Assembly: GCF_015832195.1 (NCBI RefSeq)
Contig: NC_052031.1
Span: 9,115,850-9,179,849, forward strand
From: Motacilla alba alba
Lineage: Eukaryota > Chordata > Aves > Passeriformes > Motacillidae
Direction: 5' to 3'
DNA length: 64,000 bases
Below are positions 12,056 to 24,000 of this stretch, in pieces; position 1 is the first letter of the stretch, and each line of letters begins with the position of its first letter. The translations under genes were made by a program, and so were the position numbers. The notes under the pieces are model-generated. The model saw nothing but the letters and a program-made list of their open reading frames with translations. It made no database searches and was not told where the DNA came from.

Positions 12056-14583
12056 TTTTGTTGTTTTCTTTTATTTTGTTTTGATTTGTTTTTAATTAAT
12101 TACACTTATTAAACATATAAACAAAGAAAAAAAAAAAAGCATTTTACCTCTCGTTGGTAAAATCCAGTCCATTTTACTTAGAATGGTAATCCTATTACTG
12201 AGCTTGAGGTCATTTAAATAGAGGGCTTTCAAAAGACCCTCATTTGTAGAAAAATTTAACCTAGAAGAACAAAGAGGCTCTATCTTTCTCATCCAAAATT
12301 TACTTCTCAAGAATTACTTTACAATTGCTAGGTACTCAGAAATCAATGACCATTTCATACATCAGTGATTAAGTATCTATGTAAGTTGTTAGATGCCAAT
12401 AGTGCTCTGATTTTGAAACATTAATTCTATCATTAAATACAGAATTCTCTCTAATAACATGCTCTTATGCTTATTTCATTGGTCAAGCTACAGTCATGTT
12501 GCAGTTTCCTAAAATGAACAAGTAATTTGAAGTATGTAACTGTAACAATTGCAGTGCTTGTTCAACATATAACTTCACAGGCACTTTCTGTCTATATTAA
12601 TAACAAAGATATAAAAGATTATTATTTTGAAGATCAAGCAAACAAACAAAAAAGTCCAAACCAAACCAAAAAATCTGCAAATAATCCTGACTACTGCACT
12701 ATAAGGAAGGTCCAAATGGCCTTTCTTACACAAAGACCAAGATTACAAAAGTGATCTCATTTTCCTTCTAACATTTTATGAATTGTGAAGCATTATTCTA
12801 TCTGTCTGTTCCAGCTGGGCTCTGGAAATAAGGAAGTGCACCTGAATAAGGACAGCAGACCCTGGTTTAATAGTGTGCAGTTTTAGCTGCCTCATGGAAG
12901 CCTTTCAGATCTGTGTAACGAGAAGAACTTGGCAGATGCAGCCGCACTTCAATAACTTTTATTTTGCACTGTTTTTTCCTTATTACCCCTTGACTTGTGC
13001 TTGTGATATGGGATTGTCTCAGTTGGAAATTATTGCAGTGAGCAAAAACCTCCTCTGGTGGTAATCCATAGCCCCAGACAGACCTTTCCTTGGTTTTCCT
13101 TTTTTTTTTCCATTAAACTTTATTTATCTATTTAACACTTGGGGACCTTTGGCTGTTTAGAGGCACCAAGGTACCACATCTGAGTCTAAACTCTTAAAAC
13201 AGTCTCTGCCTCTGTGGTGCCTCAGGCTGCCTCATTCCTAGGGCACAGCATAGCCTTCATGAGCTCTCATCCCCTCTGGATACGCCTCCTGGCTAGGGTC
13301 CTGAAGCAAAGGGTGCCCTTTGATCTGTCCTCCTAGAGCTGAGAATTATACATATTTATATGTATAAAGGGTCCAGTGGCCTTTTATGATCAGAAGAAGC
13401 TTTTTAAGATGTGCCCGTGCCTTTTGCAACCTAGAACTAAGTGTTTTTATCTGCTATATGATCCAGTATGGGTCTGCTGTCCCATAACATGACCTATTGT
13501 GTGACAGATTGCCCACTAGAAAATTTGGTGTTTAAGACATCTTAGATCTTGGTCACAGACTTGAAAAAAAACTGCAGGTGTTGAAGCTGACCAGACCTGC
13601 AGGACAGTGAAGACGTCAAATACTAAATCTGAAAGGCCATTTTATTCTGTCATAAATCTCCATATAGAGCTGACATTTTCCTGAGAGGTTAACTGGCACG
13701 ATGCTTCCTAGAAGAGATCTATGATCTATCAGGGAAAGAGCATGGACACCTGAGAGAATGCTCCTCTCCTACTGGATTTCCAGGGGTTTGGGTGCTTAAC
13801 TTTATGGTTCTATAGTGTCAAATGCCATCTGTAGGTACTCATGCAGCCCTTGACACTGTGATAACCAGAATACCCAGGTGACTTGGAAGGAAATTCCATG
13901 TATCAAAAAAATTTCATAGAAAAAACCATGTGGAGTAGCACATGTGAAACCATCCAAATGTGTTTGAAATGTAAAGCTATTCCAGTACATGTAAGGGACA
14001 ATAAAAGAACTGTTTATCTTTGAGGGAAAAGAGCAGCTGTGAAAACATCAGCTTTTCTCAACAGGGGCTTCTTCCAGGTGAACTCAAATATTATCCATAA
14101 GCATATCAGAGCTGAACATTTATTTTTTTGAGATTTACCAAGTAATTCCCGTGGTTATTATTTATTATTTTTAGACCTACTTGAGTTTTCAGATTTTTTT
14201 TTTCTTAAAGGCTGACAAATTTCAACCTCTGTTAAATTGAAAAAGGAAAGCCCATGTATGGCATTTGTCTGATTTTTTTAATATTATGCAGAGTATCTTA
14301 AGAAGAAATTCTATAAAAGCATCATTGCACAATTTCTTTGAATTTTGTTAAAAATCCTCTTAAGTGCAATCAAGATATGAATGTATGAAAAAGAAAGCTT
14401 TTATAAAAATTACTTTCTGTCCAAGTATTTCCCTTTTAATAAAAGCTCATTTTCATGGAAAAGGAGGTTTGAGCAGTTGTACCCAGTTGTGATATTTATT
14501 TTACAGCATCACTTCGAGATTCTGGCTGAAAACTAAGCTGTACTAAAAATACATATCAGTTTACAGTAAATGGTCATGCTTTT
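12056..14583. other. Unique noncoding DNA
   Basis: No gene recognised. It opens with a T-rich low-complexity stretch (12050-12100). A small AT-rich hairpin lies at 13347-13368 (arms 'ttatacata' and 'tatgtataa' around TTTA). The stretch 12840-13075 is balanced in composition and could be functional noncoding DNA, but no motif settles it. Confidence 0.5.
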
Positions 14584-14631
14584 AAAAAAACAAAAACAAA
14601 AACAAAAAAAAAAAAAAACCCCAACAAAAAC
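14584..14631. repeat. A-rich low-complexity tract (AAAAAC)n
   Basis: A-runs broken by single C residues, 'aaaaaaacaaaaacaaaaac' then about 16 A and 'ccccaacaaaaac'. It may be a decayed poly(A) of a retroelement, but no element body is recognisable upstream. Confidence 0.85.
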
Positions 14632-15530
14632 TATGCCTCAATAATCCAAGAAAGAAAAATCCCTGGGTATATCTGAACAGCCATGATGTATAATAGAGAA
14701 GAGATGACAGAGTATTTCACAAACTGGGCTTCAGGAAAAGTCCAGTCTGACTTTTGAGAACTTTTGAGCACATACAACCCTCACAAATGTGAAATAAAAA
14801 AAAAAAGGTATTTTTCAAAATTACCACATAGGGGAATTGCCCAGTTATTTTCAAACAGCAAGAATGAGTAGGAATGTCTATCAGTATTCTATATCTTGTC
14901 AAGTACCATAAGTAAAAAAACAAACCAAAACAAACATTACTCTCTAAAGATACTGATTTATCTTACACTTTGGCCTGATGCTGCTTTGTACTCTGAGTAG
15001 TTGTTGCTCCTTTGGTTTGTGTACTTGAGTTTATAATTTTTATTAACAGACAATGCCACATTAACTTTTCCTAATACTGTAGGCTACTTACTCTGTTCTA
15101 TTCAGAAATATCTTGTTGACTCTAGATTTTGTCTCAGTGGCCTAAAGAGTTTTTTAAATTCTCCCAGTTTTCTAACCACACCGTGAAGAAGAGATGGGAT
15201 GTAACTGAAAGCCACCTGGCTTTTGAATGTCTCCAAAGCTTTTATCTGTTCATCCAGATGGCTCAATTTACATTGACAGTTTTTGTGGTCCCTTCAATTA
15301 GCTTAAGCTGCTTCATGGTGCATCCAATTATCTCAGTATGCATTTAAAAAGAACCTTGAATTCAAGAGCATATTTTAAATGCTGGAAGGAAAAAAAACTT
15401 ACATAAAAAAAAAGCAAAACCCCCAATTTTCTCCAAAATGTTTAAATATGTGGTGATAAATTCCCAATCCTGTAGGCTACATCATGTTAGATGACTTTGT
15501 AATATATTATATTGTATTTTATTGTGTTGT
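14632..15530. other. Unique AT-rich noncoding DNA
   Basis: No gene or repeat family recognised. A-runs near 14797-14808 and 15390-15414 are the only low-complexity content. Confidence 0.55.
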
Positions 15531-15556
15531 ATTCTATTCTATTCTATTCTATTCTA
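15531..15556. repeat. (ATTCT)n microsatellite
   Basis: Five tandem copies of the pentamer ATTCT, preceded by a degenerate TATT/TGTT-rich lead-in from about 15505. A 66-codon frame running through it is explained by the repeat. Confidence 0.92.
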
Positions 15557-15984
15557 AAAACTTGCTGTGGTACAGAAGAGATAATTCATTTTTTCTAATT
15601 TGCTTTTCCTTCTTTCTTTTAGGTTGTAGCACATTCAGCATTCTGAAAAGCAATATTGCATATAGTCCATTGTTATGTATATAAATACCCATATGGAGTG
15701 AATTTTACTTTTGTGGAGGTTACTGTAATAAGATTAATTAGAGATCAGTTTTTACTAATATAGAGGAGAGAATTGTTACACTGTGATGAAATAGATTTGG
15801 TTCCTAAATTTCAAGAAAAACACACTGGAATTTTAAAATTATATTTTGAAGGTTAACGCAATCCCAAATATTAAATGAAATAAATTTTGTATGTAGTAGG
15901 AAAACAGTCTTCTTCATTAGAAAATAAAATAAGAAAAGACTTTGGGTCAGATTGATCAGGAATACATGTTAATTTTTAATATGA
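15557..15984. other. Unique AT-rich noncoding DNA
   Basis: A strong polypyrimidine tract ending in 'cttttag' at 15622 could serve as a splice acceptor. The following sequence shows no supported reading frame or donor. Confidence 0.45.
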
Positions 15985-16140
15985 TCAACAAAATGTTTTG
16001 CTGTGTGCCATGTAATCAATTTGTCATCAGCCTGACAATACCTCATTTACATTTGCCAGCATTGACTAATACGGCATTTGTTATACTTTATCAAACTTAC
16101 ACCATGTCAAATCTGCTGCAAATGTGTCACTGATCTGTAT
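15985..16140. promoter_or_regulatory. Candidate conserved regulatory element (enhancer-like)
   Basis: The block is dense in homeodomain- and TALE-type motifs: 'tgtaatcaatttgtca' (16011-16026), 'agcctgacaatac' and 'cattgactaatacggcatttg'. It lacks homopolymers, and its balanced, non-repetitive texture is typical of vertebrate conserved noncoding elements. No coding frame explains it; a 63-codon frame crosses it by chance. This is pattern recognition only, since conservation cannot be measured from one sequence. Confidence 0.28.
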
Positions 16141-17179
16141 CACATGTCCATCATATCCTAGAGACTTCAGATTTACCAAATAGTCCAATCAGCCAATTTT
16201 GTGAGCTAGGTAGAGGTTTCTCCTGGAGTTCTGATCTATCACCACATAGAGATTCCTGCTCAACATTTTAACTTACCATGGAAATTCCTAGAGGTGAAAT
16301 GTTGCAGTGTGACTTCAGTGAATCATCCCACAATCTCTGCTTCATTGTCTTATTTCAACTACATTTCCCCATTAAGCTTACGTTAGTTGTGGAGGTGCTA
16401 TTTGAGGTTTTAATGAAGGTATACAGCGGCTTTTGTGTTCATAAACAATTGGAAAAGTAGAATGGAGAAGTGTAAATGGAGCAGGGAGAAGAAATAATAT
16501 AGTCAAACTATTTCAACTTTATTCTGGTATAAGAATAAAACAAATAGCAGTAAGACACACTTAAGTGGAAGGGAATAGTCTGATTTGTAATTTGATTGAG
16601 CTGAAACTGTGTTCCACTGCCTTAAAGTATTTGTTTTTGTGGGTTTGGTTGGTTTTTATCAACATAACCGTGCCTGTTTTTACCAACATAAAATGAAAGG
16701 TATAATAATGAAGAGAAATTGCTTAAAAATTTAAAGTGGGCAAAAAGAATACCTTGCATTCATAAGAGTAAGGAACAAATAGCATGACTGGTATTTTTCT
16801 CCTCTGCTGTTCCAAAGTACATTTCACATGCCTCCAGTAATACTGTGTCGTGTTTTAGTTTGTGATGAATTTGACAAAGCTCCCTGACCAACAGTTTCCA
16901 CTAGAAGGTGTCATCTCCTTTGTCATGTCTCTGTGACTACTGATGTATGTGTAAGTCATTATTGAGACCTACTAAGATATTGTATTGCTCCAGCTTCTGG
17001 TACAGAAATCAGATAAACACACTGAGAGAATGATTATTTTTCAGGAAAAGCCTAATGTGACTGGAATTAGCTTAACTAATACAGTTATATGATTTAACCA
17101 GAGGTTTCTTTTAATTATCTGATTTCCTTTTAGGTCTCAATTTTTAAACCCCTGCCTTATTCTTTAAAGGATGCAAAGA
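16141..17179. other. Unique noncoding DNA
   Basis: Nothing recognised before the CR1 element that begins near 17180. The duplicated phrase 'atcaacataa...ccaacataaaatgaaagg' near 16658-16698 is minor. Confidence 0.5.
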
Positions 17180-17548
17180 GAGTAGTGAGTGCCCAAGAGA
17201 GGGTCACAGAGAAAGTGAAGGGACTTGGGGGAAGCTGTGTGAGGAGTGTCTGAAGTCACTTGGTCTGTTCAGCCTAGAAGAGACTGAGGGGCGACTTCAC
17301 TGTGGTCTGAACATCCTTGTAAGGGGCAGATGAGGAATAGAGATTGATCTCATCTCTGGTGACCAGTGACAGGACCCAAAAAAATGGCCTGAAGCTGAGT
17401 CAAGGGGAGTTTAGGTTGGATACCAGGATAAAGTTCTTCACCCTAAGTGAAGATGGCTGAGCACTGGAATGGGCTCCCCAGGGAAGTGGTCACAGCACCA
17501 GCCTGACAGAGTTCATGGAGCATTTGGGCAATACTCACAGGCATGTTA
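17180..17548 (+). repeat. CR1 LINE fragment, 3' region without its tail
   Basis: About 370 bases in sense orientation match the end of CR1 ORF2 and the start of its 3' UTR. Motifs in order are 'gttcagcctagaagagactg' (17269-17288), 'gtgaccagtgacaggaccc' (17360-17378), 'ggcctgaagctgagtcaagg', 'gagtttaggttggatacc', 'aagttcttcaccc', 'actggaatgggctccccagg' (17464-17483), 'gaagtggtcacagcacc' and 'tttgggcaatactcacaggc'. The last motif identifies a subfamily in which 'ttggacaatgctctcaggcac' precedes the end. The copy stops there, without 'ttccaac' or an octamer tail, so its 3' end has been lost. It is noncoding. Confidence 0.93.
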
Positions 17549-19839
17549 AAGCAGCATGCTACGTTTAATAAAAAATATATCCCTAGTTATCAGATCAGAA
17601 AACAAAACCTCTTCCCATAGATTTACAGAAAAAAAGTGTGACAGCTTTAATCCCTTTCTAATGTGTAAGCACACAGCAAAAACAAAACAATGGAATTTGA
17701 TAGATCATGCAATGAAAATTAGTTAAGCAAAGTTACTGAATGTTTTGTTGCCATAGGCTAAGAACACAATTACACTGGTTCATTGCATGCTCAGAAACTT
17801 GTTGAGCAGTGGGAATTTGAACATGTGTCTGAGCCTTCTGTGCAATTATTTTATATCTCACATTGCTGATTGATTCTGACTAAGCAGTTTTCCTTTCTGT
17901 TATTTGCCATGTGCAGCAGTATGTGTTCATTCTTCTGTGTTTTCTGTGTTACATTCTTTATTCCTCAGACTTCTTTTCATCTTTCAAGGTCCACACTGTC
18001 CCTTCTCAAAATTCCTGGTTTTTAACAGTGTATTCACCCCAGCAACAGACAAAAGAAGTCCGCCCCTTACACAGGAAAATTGGAAAAGATCCCAGAATAA
18101 AGAAAACATTAAATAGAGCAGAAAAAAAAGTCACCATATGGACGCTATTGGTGCAGAAGGAGAACAGCCAAGTGCACTGTAGAAATTCCCACTTGGAAGA
18201 TACAAGGAAGCAGTGTTTGTTTAGCTCACACTGCTGCCAGTCCAGAGGACTATCATGACCTGTAAAGTAAACCCAGGAGGTGGAAGGATTGTCTCATAAA
18301 GTGAAACACAAATATTGTAAATTCAGTTTTCATTGTGACCAAATGTACATAAAAAATGAATTAAAAATTTGGAGAATCCCTCTCAGTGCTACCATATGGG
18401 AAAGTAAAAATCAACCCAAGACCCAGCTAACTTAAGGTTATGAGGCACCTCTAGTGACAGACTTCTTCAACCTAGAAAGAAGTTGTAGAGCCAACAGCTG
18501 GTACAAAGGCAAAAATCACATCAATTTGGACTGGAAGACAGACCCATATATTTATAAAACAATTAACCATCATTAACTACCATCTGACTAGCCATCATTA
18601 ATCATATTTTAATAATACTGGTACATTTGCATCTCTGTGGGGATCACATTGAGATCATATAGGTTCCATATTGAATTTCCTAGTGAAATATGTAATGATC
18701 TCTGAAAAATCACAGTAAATTGCATCTTTGAGATACAAAGTTAGGTCTGGAAGAGGATGGAGGAATGAATGAGGTATGAGTCCATGAAGATGACAGATGC
18801 TGTACTCTGTGAGTGAAGAAAGAACCTGAACTTTCATTTAACAAATTGTGAAAGAAAATCATCCAGAGAAAAGAAGAGAAATCAGAACAGTCTATGAAGC
18901 TGACAGTCACAGAAGGAAAACTTAATCTTTGTCTACAGCTTAGCTGGGAGATTATTTTACAGTAGAATTGACTCACTGTCATATCTCTCTTCTGTACTGA
19001 GTTGAAGTTCATCGTGGTCTCAGAAGTTGGTGGAAGATAAAGTTTTGGTCCTTTTAAATTGCATTGTCACTTTTGGCTCAAACACTGAATTTAAGGATGT
19101 ATGTTTCTGTCACAGTATTCTTGTTGAATAACCTATGTTTTTTGTAAATTTGCTGAGAAAAAGAGTCAAAGGAATGTTTGGAAGTTGAATAGGTGTTTCA
19201 CTAATTGGGGATACACATACATATTCTACCCTTTTTTTTTTCCCAACTTCAAAACTGGCTTCTGATATTAAGTTACACCCCAAAGTCTGCTTCTGATAGA
19301 ATACTTGAGCATGATCTTCAAAAAATATCTCACTCTTTTTTGATGAAGATCAAATAAATATCTCACTTTCTTTGTCACCAAAGAAGTGGAAATGGTTTGT
19401 GTAAGTTCAAAAATACTGCAGATCATAAAATGGTGGCAAAAAAATCTTTTTAAGCTTTTAATGATCAAAACTAAATTCAATCTGGTAAAAAATCCTTAAT
19501 ATGGATTCTAGCATTGATGACTGCATTCTGTTTTTCATTAATTATCAGACTACAAAGGTCACCAGTTTCACTTCCCTGCAGTGAAAAATAGCCACAAAGA
19601 ATTGTTAGGTCCAAAATTATTCACAAGCATGTGCACGTTGTCCCATTTGCCTCACAGTACCCTATAATCCCCAAATCACCCCTGTTGAGCAAGGACAAGT
19701 CTGAAACCTCGTATGTGTTGTCCCAAAGATCAGGCATTAAATGAAAACTGAATACTTTAAAATTAAGTTTGATTAAAGCATATGGACAGTGTATTTCAGT
19801 CTTTGGTAGTGAAAGACTTCAGCTTTGAGGAATTTTCTC
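17549..19839. other. Unique noncoding DNA
   Basis: No gene recognised. Frames of 115 codons (17911-18258, plus) and 100 codons (18710-19012, minus) are the longest. Neither resembles a known domain, and both lack splice context. A T-run occurs at about 19231-19241. Confidence 0.5.
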
Positions 19840-20010
19840 AAAACTTGAGCAGGTATCATTAACATTCTTGTACACATCATTGTATGCAATTAGCTGCAGG
19901 TAAACAGATCAGCTGAAGCAAGCAGCCTAAGGAATCACTCAGTATAATCTTGCTTGACAGAAAATGCATATAGCTATAATGCAGGAACTAGTAGTATATG
20001 GACAGACAAA
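19840..20010. promoter_or_regulatory. Candidate conserved regulatory element
   Basis: Non-repetitive block with clustered factor-like motifs: 'tgtatgcaattagctgcagg' (19881-19900, an octamer-like ATGCAATTA), 'aaacagatcagctg', 'atgcatatagctataatgca'. The texture resembles vertebrate conserved enhancers. It has no coding support and no way to confirm conservation here. Confidence 0.22.
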
Positions 20011-20994
20011 ATAGGACAACAATTTAGACTGTATTAATTCTACCTGTCAAATGCAGAACAGTTTTAAACTTGCTTTATTTTTGGTGTATATTTCTGCTGT
20101 TTCAATACAAGGTAGTAATTAGGACATGTCTGTATTTGGCTCTGGGCTTACCAGAGCCTTTATAATCCAGGCATATAATGAAGTTGGGACATTTTAATAG
20201 GTTACACAAATAGTGACTACTATACATCCTGTCTTCAACTGTTGTTAGTGAACTGTATGAAATTGTAATTTAACCCTCTTTTCCTGAACTTTGTTACTTC
20301 ATTTAACTTCATCCTTTGCCACAGTTTTGAGTAAATCAAGTACGGCAATATCAATTCCATTCCAGCTATGTAAAAATCAGCTTCTGAAATTTTTTTAACT
20401 TGAAAATTAATTTATGTTATTCTAGAAATAATGACTTCCTTGCCTGGAGATATGCTTAAATCTTAAAACTTGAGTAGTTCTAAGTCTTTCTGAAGTTGTG
20501 TAGGGAAATTTACTGTGGCTGCTTTAGCATTCTGAATTAAATAAATGTCAATCACTATTTGAGGAAGTTTATTTTACCCACTTCCTTTCTGTCAGCTGGA
20601 AGTCAAGAAACCCAACAGTTCTTTGAAAGATGAGATTTAGAAGCTGTTCCAGTTTAAATGGTTCTGGGTTCATGTTCTTTTATTATTTCAGTCAACAATG
20701 GTAATAATTAAACATCCATAATAAATCTATAATAATTGTGCTATTGGAAACATGGTTGAAATTTCAATTGAAAATGTTATTCCTTTGTATAATATAAACT
20801 TTAATGATTGAAAAAAAAATAAAATGTCATATATTTCTAGACCTGTCTATAATTGTAATATACAGCAATATACCCCAAGTCTTTTTTATCAGACTAGTTA
20901 ACAGGCTTAATTTAATTTGTTTGTCAAAAATGGAGTTCTGATAACTGTTTGCAATTTTGATTCAAATAACTTCTTTCAAAATAATGGATAAATT
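20011..20994. other. Unique AT-rich noncoding DNA
   Basis: Very AT-rich with TAAT and ATAAT repeats around 20690-20760 and an A-run at about 20811-20822. No gene or repeat family seen. Confidence 0.5.
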
Positions 20995-21019
20995 AAAAAA
21001 CAACAACAACAACAAAAAC
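20995..21019. repeat. (CAA)n microsatellite with A-rich flank
   Basis: An A-run followed by about five CAA units (21001-21015), then an A/C-rich tail. Confidence 0.9.
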
Positions 21020-24000
21020 CCAAACACCAAAATAACCCTCAAAACTTTCAATATTTTGAAACCATTTCTGATTTTGTGAAAAATATTTTCTCCCGTTTAA
21101 TGAAAAAGTGAAGATACTAAATCTCTGACCAAGTTTAAATGTACATTCAAACATATTAAGACAAAATTCAGTATCTGTAATTGTAACTCAGTGCACATGG
21201 ATTACTTATCAAAGTGCTACAAGGGTTTATTTGTCTTTCTTAATTCCATCCATCAAGTGTTTTTTGTAATTTAAAAAGGTACTGAGTAAAATATTAAAAG
21301 AAATTACATCCTAAGCAAGGTTTCTGCTTGTTTATGGGTCTTTTTGGGGAAAGAAGGGGGGCTTTGACATCTTGGAGCTGTAGTTGTAAAAGTCAGGTAG
21401 TAAAACAGAAGGGAATTTTTCACTATCTGATATCAGAGTTAAACATCATGTGGCTGTGGATTCAGACTGGAAAACAGAGCATGGGCTGCCATAGCTCCAG
21501 CTTCCAGGGCTGTACTGCTCACTGCCATTCAGCCTCCAGTCACAGTAACCACAGGGGAGGACAGATTTTCAGAACTTTCCCAACTGGGAAAGTCTCTCTG
21601 TACTCAGCAAGCAAGAGAAGATGAGCATCCTACCTTCTGCCTTCATCCTCAAGGAAAGGGAGTTTTTTACCTGATTCAGAGTACCCAGAACCAGGCATGT
21701 GGCTCAGGAAGACAAGCAAGCCTAAATCATAAGACTAGTACCCAGAACAGACTGTGACTTTCTGAGGGATGTTTTTGCCTTTTCTCATAATGCTGCTACA
21801 GTCTCTCACATAGAATATTTAATGCTAATCATCCACCTTGAAAAAAGAAAAAGCAAAGATAAAGAGATCCAAAAAGATCAAAATAGGCTACGATTGGTAC
21901 AATTCTGCCATGAGAGAAACATGTCTAAGACATCTGGACACGAAGAAATAACATATTAAACTTTATTTTAGCTCCAAGAGAAAATTTGAACAAAAAATCG
22001 TGACAGCAGCAAAAATTCCTGAGTAGAACTAAAGGAGTGATATTATTTTTATAAGCTTACATTTCAAGTTCAGTGAATGAAAAATTCAGTGCAATGTTCA
22101 TCATGTTTGTACTATTGCTTGGAATCATGCAACAGGCTCACAGAGACACTGTAAACACTGATGGGGAGCAAGGTTCACAGCTTCTTACCAAGTGGTGTAG
22201 CTGATCAACCATCCAAGCAAACTCATGTTAAATTGGCTGAAGCAAGGTCTCTGATGAGACACAGAGGTAAAGTTCTAGGCTCCTGAAACAGCACTGTCAC
22301 CACTCAAAGAATCATCTGGTGTGCTGAAGAAATGGACATAAGGACAGTGTAAAGGCTTTATTCATTTCCAAAAAAACATAACTTTTCTGATAGTATCAAA
22401 ATGAATTATTTGAGAAATTACATTTCATTAATAAATTTGGTACAAGCAATAAATCCTGTGGCCATCCATTTTCCAGTTTATAATGTTAAGAATTCTGGGA
22501 ATTCTAGTAGAATCTCCTTGGGGTGTCAGAAGGGCAAATCTAGTTACCATGAGATTTCTTTCTTACACTCTTATCCTTTATTTCTGCTTAACATCAATAC
22601 ATACACAGACAAAAAGATTTTTCTTGAATTTTGCAAAACTTTAAAATTAATACTTGCTTCTAAGCAGATGGATTACCCAGAAGTCATATCTATATCTCTG
22701 ATGATGCCTTTTTCACATCTCAGAGATGCCAGTACACAGCCTACAATTCAGCAGTCAGTAGCCCACAGTCCAGCAGTCCATGGCCCAGCAGACTGTGATC
22801 CAGAAATGCAGTTTAAAAAATATCTACTTGGAGAAAGTACTAAATTAATCATTGCAATCCTTTCTTTAGGGCTTTGAAGGCTTAGGAAAAAAAAATGTTT
22901 AGTGGTCTGTTTTGATGCTTCTTTTTTCTTGCTGTTTTTAAAAGTAATATTTTATTTTGAATAAAAATATCCTATGGTGTCTGTTACGAATAAAGATACA
23001 GTCTTAGAATAAATCTTTCTGGCTTGACAGTCTCTTCTTATAGAAACGAAGTACAGCATTTAATGATGCACACATCCACCTCTTTCTCTTGACACTTATA
23101 AACCTTTGATCTATTAGTTCATGCATTAATGCAACAAAAGATATTATTTCCTAGATATGTGCAGCTTAACTTTCTCTTTTATTATTCATTAAATTTCATT
23201 TTCCTTCTACCCAGCCAGTCTCTTTTCTTGATTATGATGGACTCCTGCAGTGCTGTGAAAATGTTAACACAAAAAATATGTCATTGCATGAGTAATATTT
23301 TGTAATTCATTGAAAACATTTTATATTATCTATGATTTTTACAGTTCAACTACAGCTTCATATGAAATGGAACCTACAGACTGAAGGCATAAGACAGAGG
23401 AATGATAGACCATTTCCCTTCAGAATTCTATATTTAAAATTCTGGTGGAAGTTGCTGCTCACAGGTTTGCATTTATCTGTTTCTGAAAAAGAGGAAACAG
23501 AAGGAAATTTGAATCTACCTATTCACCAAAGACACTGAGATCTCTGTCCTAAATGATAATAATCAGAAACATATGCAGGATAAACATAAAGGACAATTTG
23601 TGACCAAGTGTTCAATAAAAAAGGTAACTCAAAAGATCAACTTTCATGATTCATGCCACTGTGTGTGCAGAACACACAGTGTTAAGCAGCCATCCTTAGT
23701 ATAGTATATCCTGAATATACCTTTTTTTTACAAGTAAAGTAATCCCATATTTTTCTTCCCTCTCTTGTTCAGTAGTTCTAGACAAGGCAGTATCAGATTT
23801 TCCCAGTTAGTGTAAGAAAATCACTTAAGAAATAAATAGTGGGTAAGTACTATTAAAACTTCTTTGCAGTGAGTGCAAGGTACATAAGTTGTAATTGAAC
23901 TTTTCCAGGTCATTTCCTCTATCTGTCTATACCTTTCTTGGCTGCCAATAGTATGGAGTACCAAAGTGTTGCAAATGCCTTGCAATCAAGTGAGTATCTC

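Noticed and set aside
22401..22877. 158-codon plus-strand frame with ATG start
   Set aside because: No recognisable domain, AT-driven codon content, slippage-like end, and no splice or promoter context. A chance frame of this length is plausible in 64 kb.
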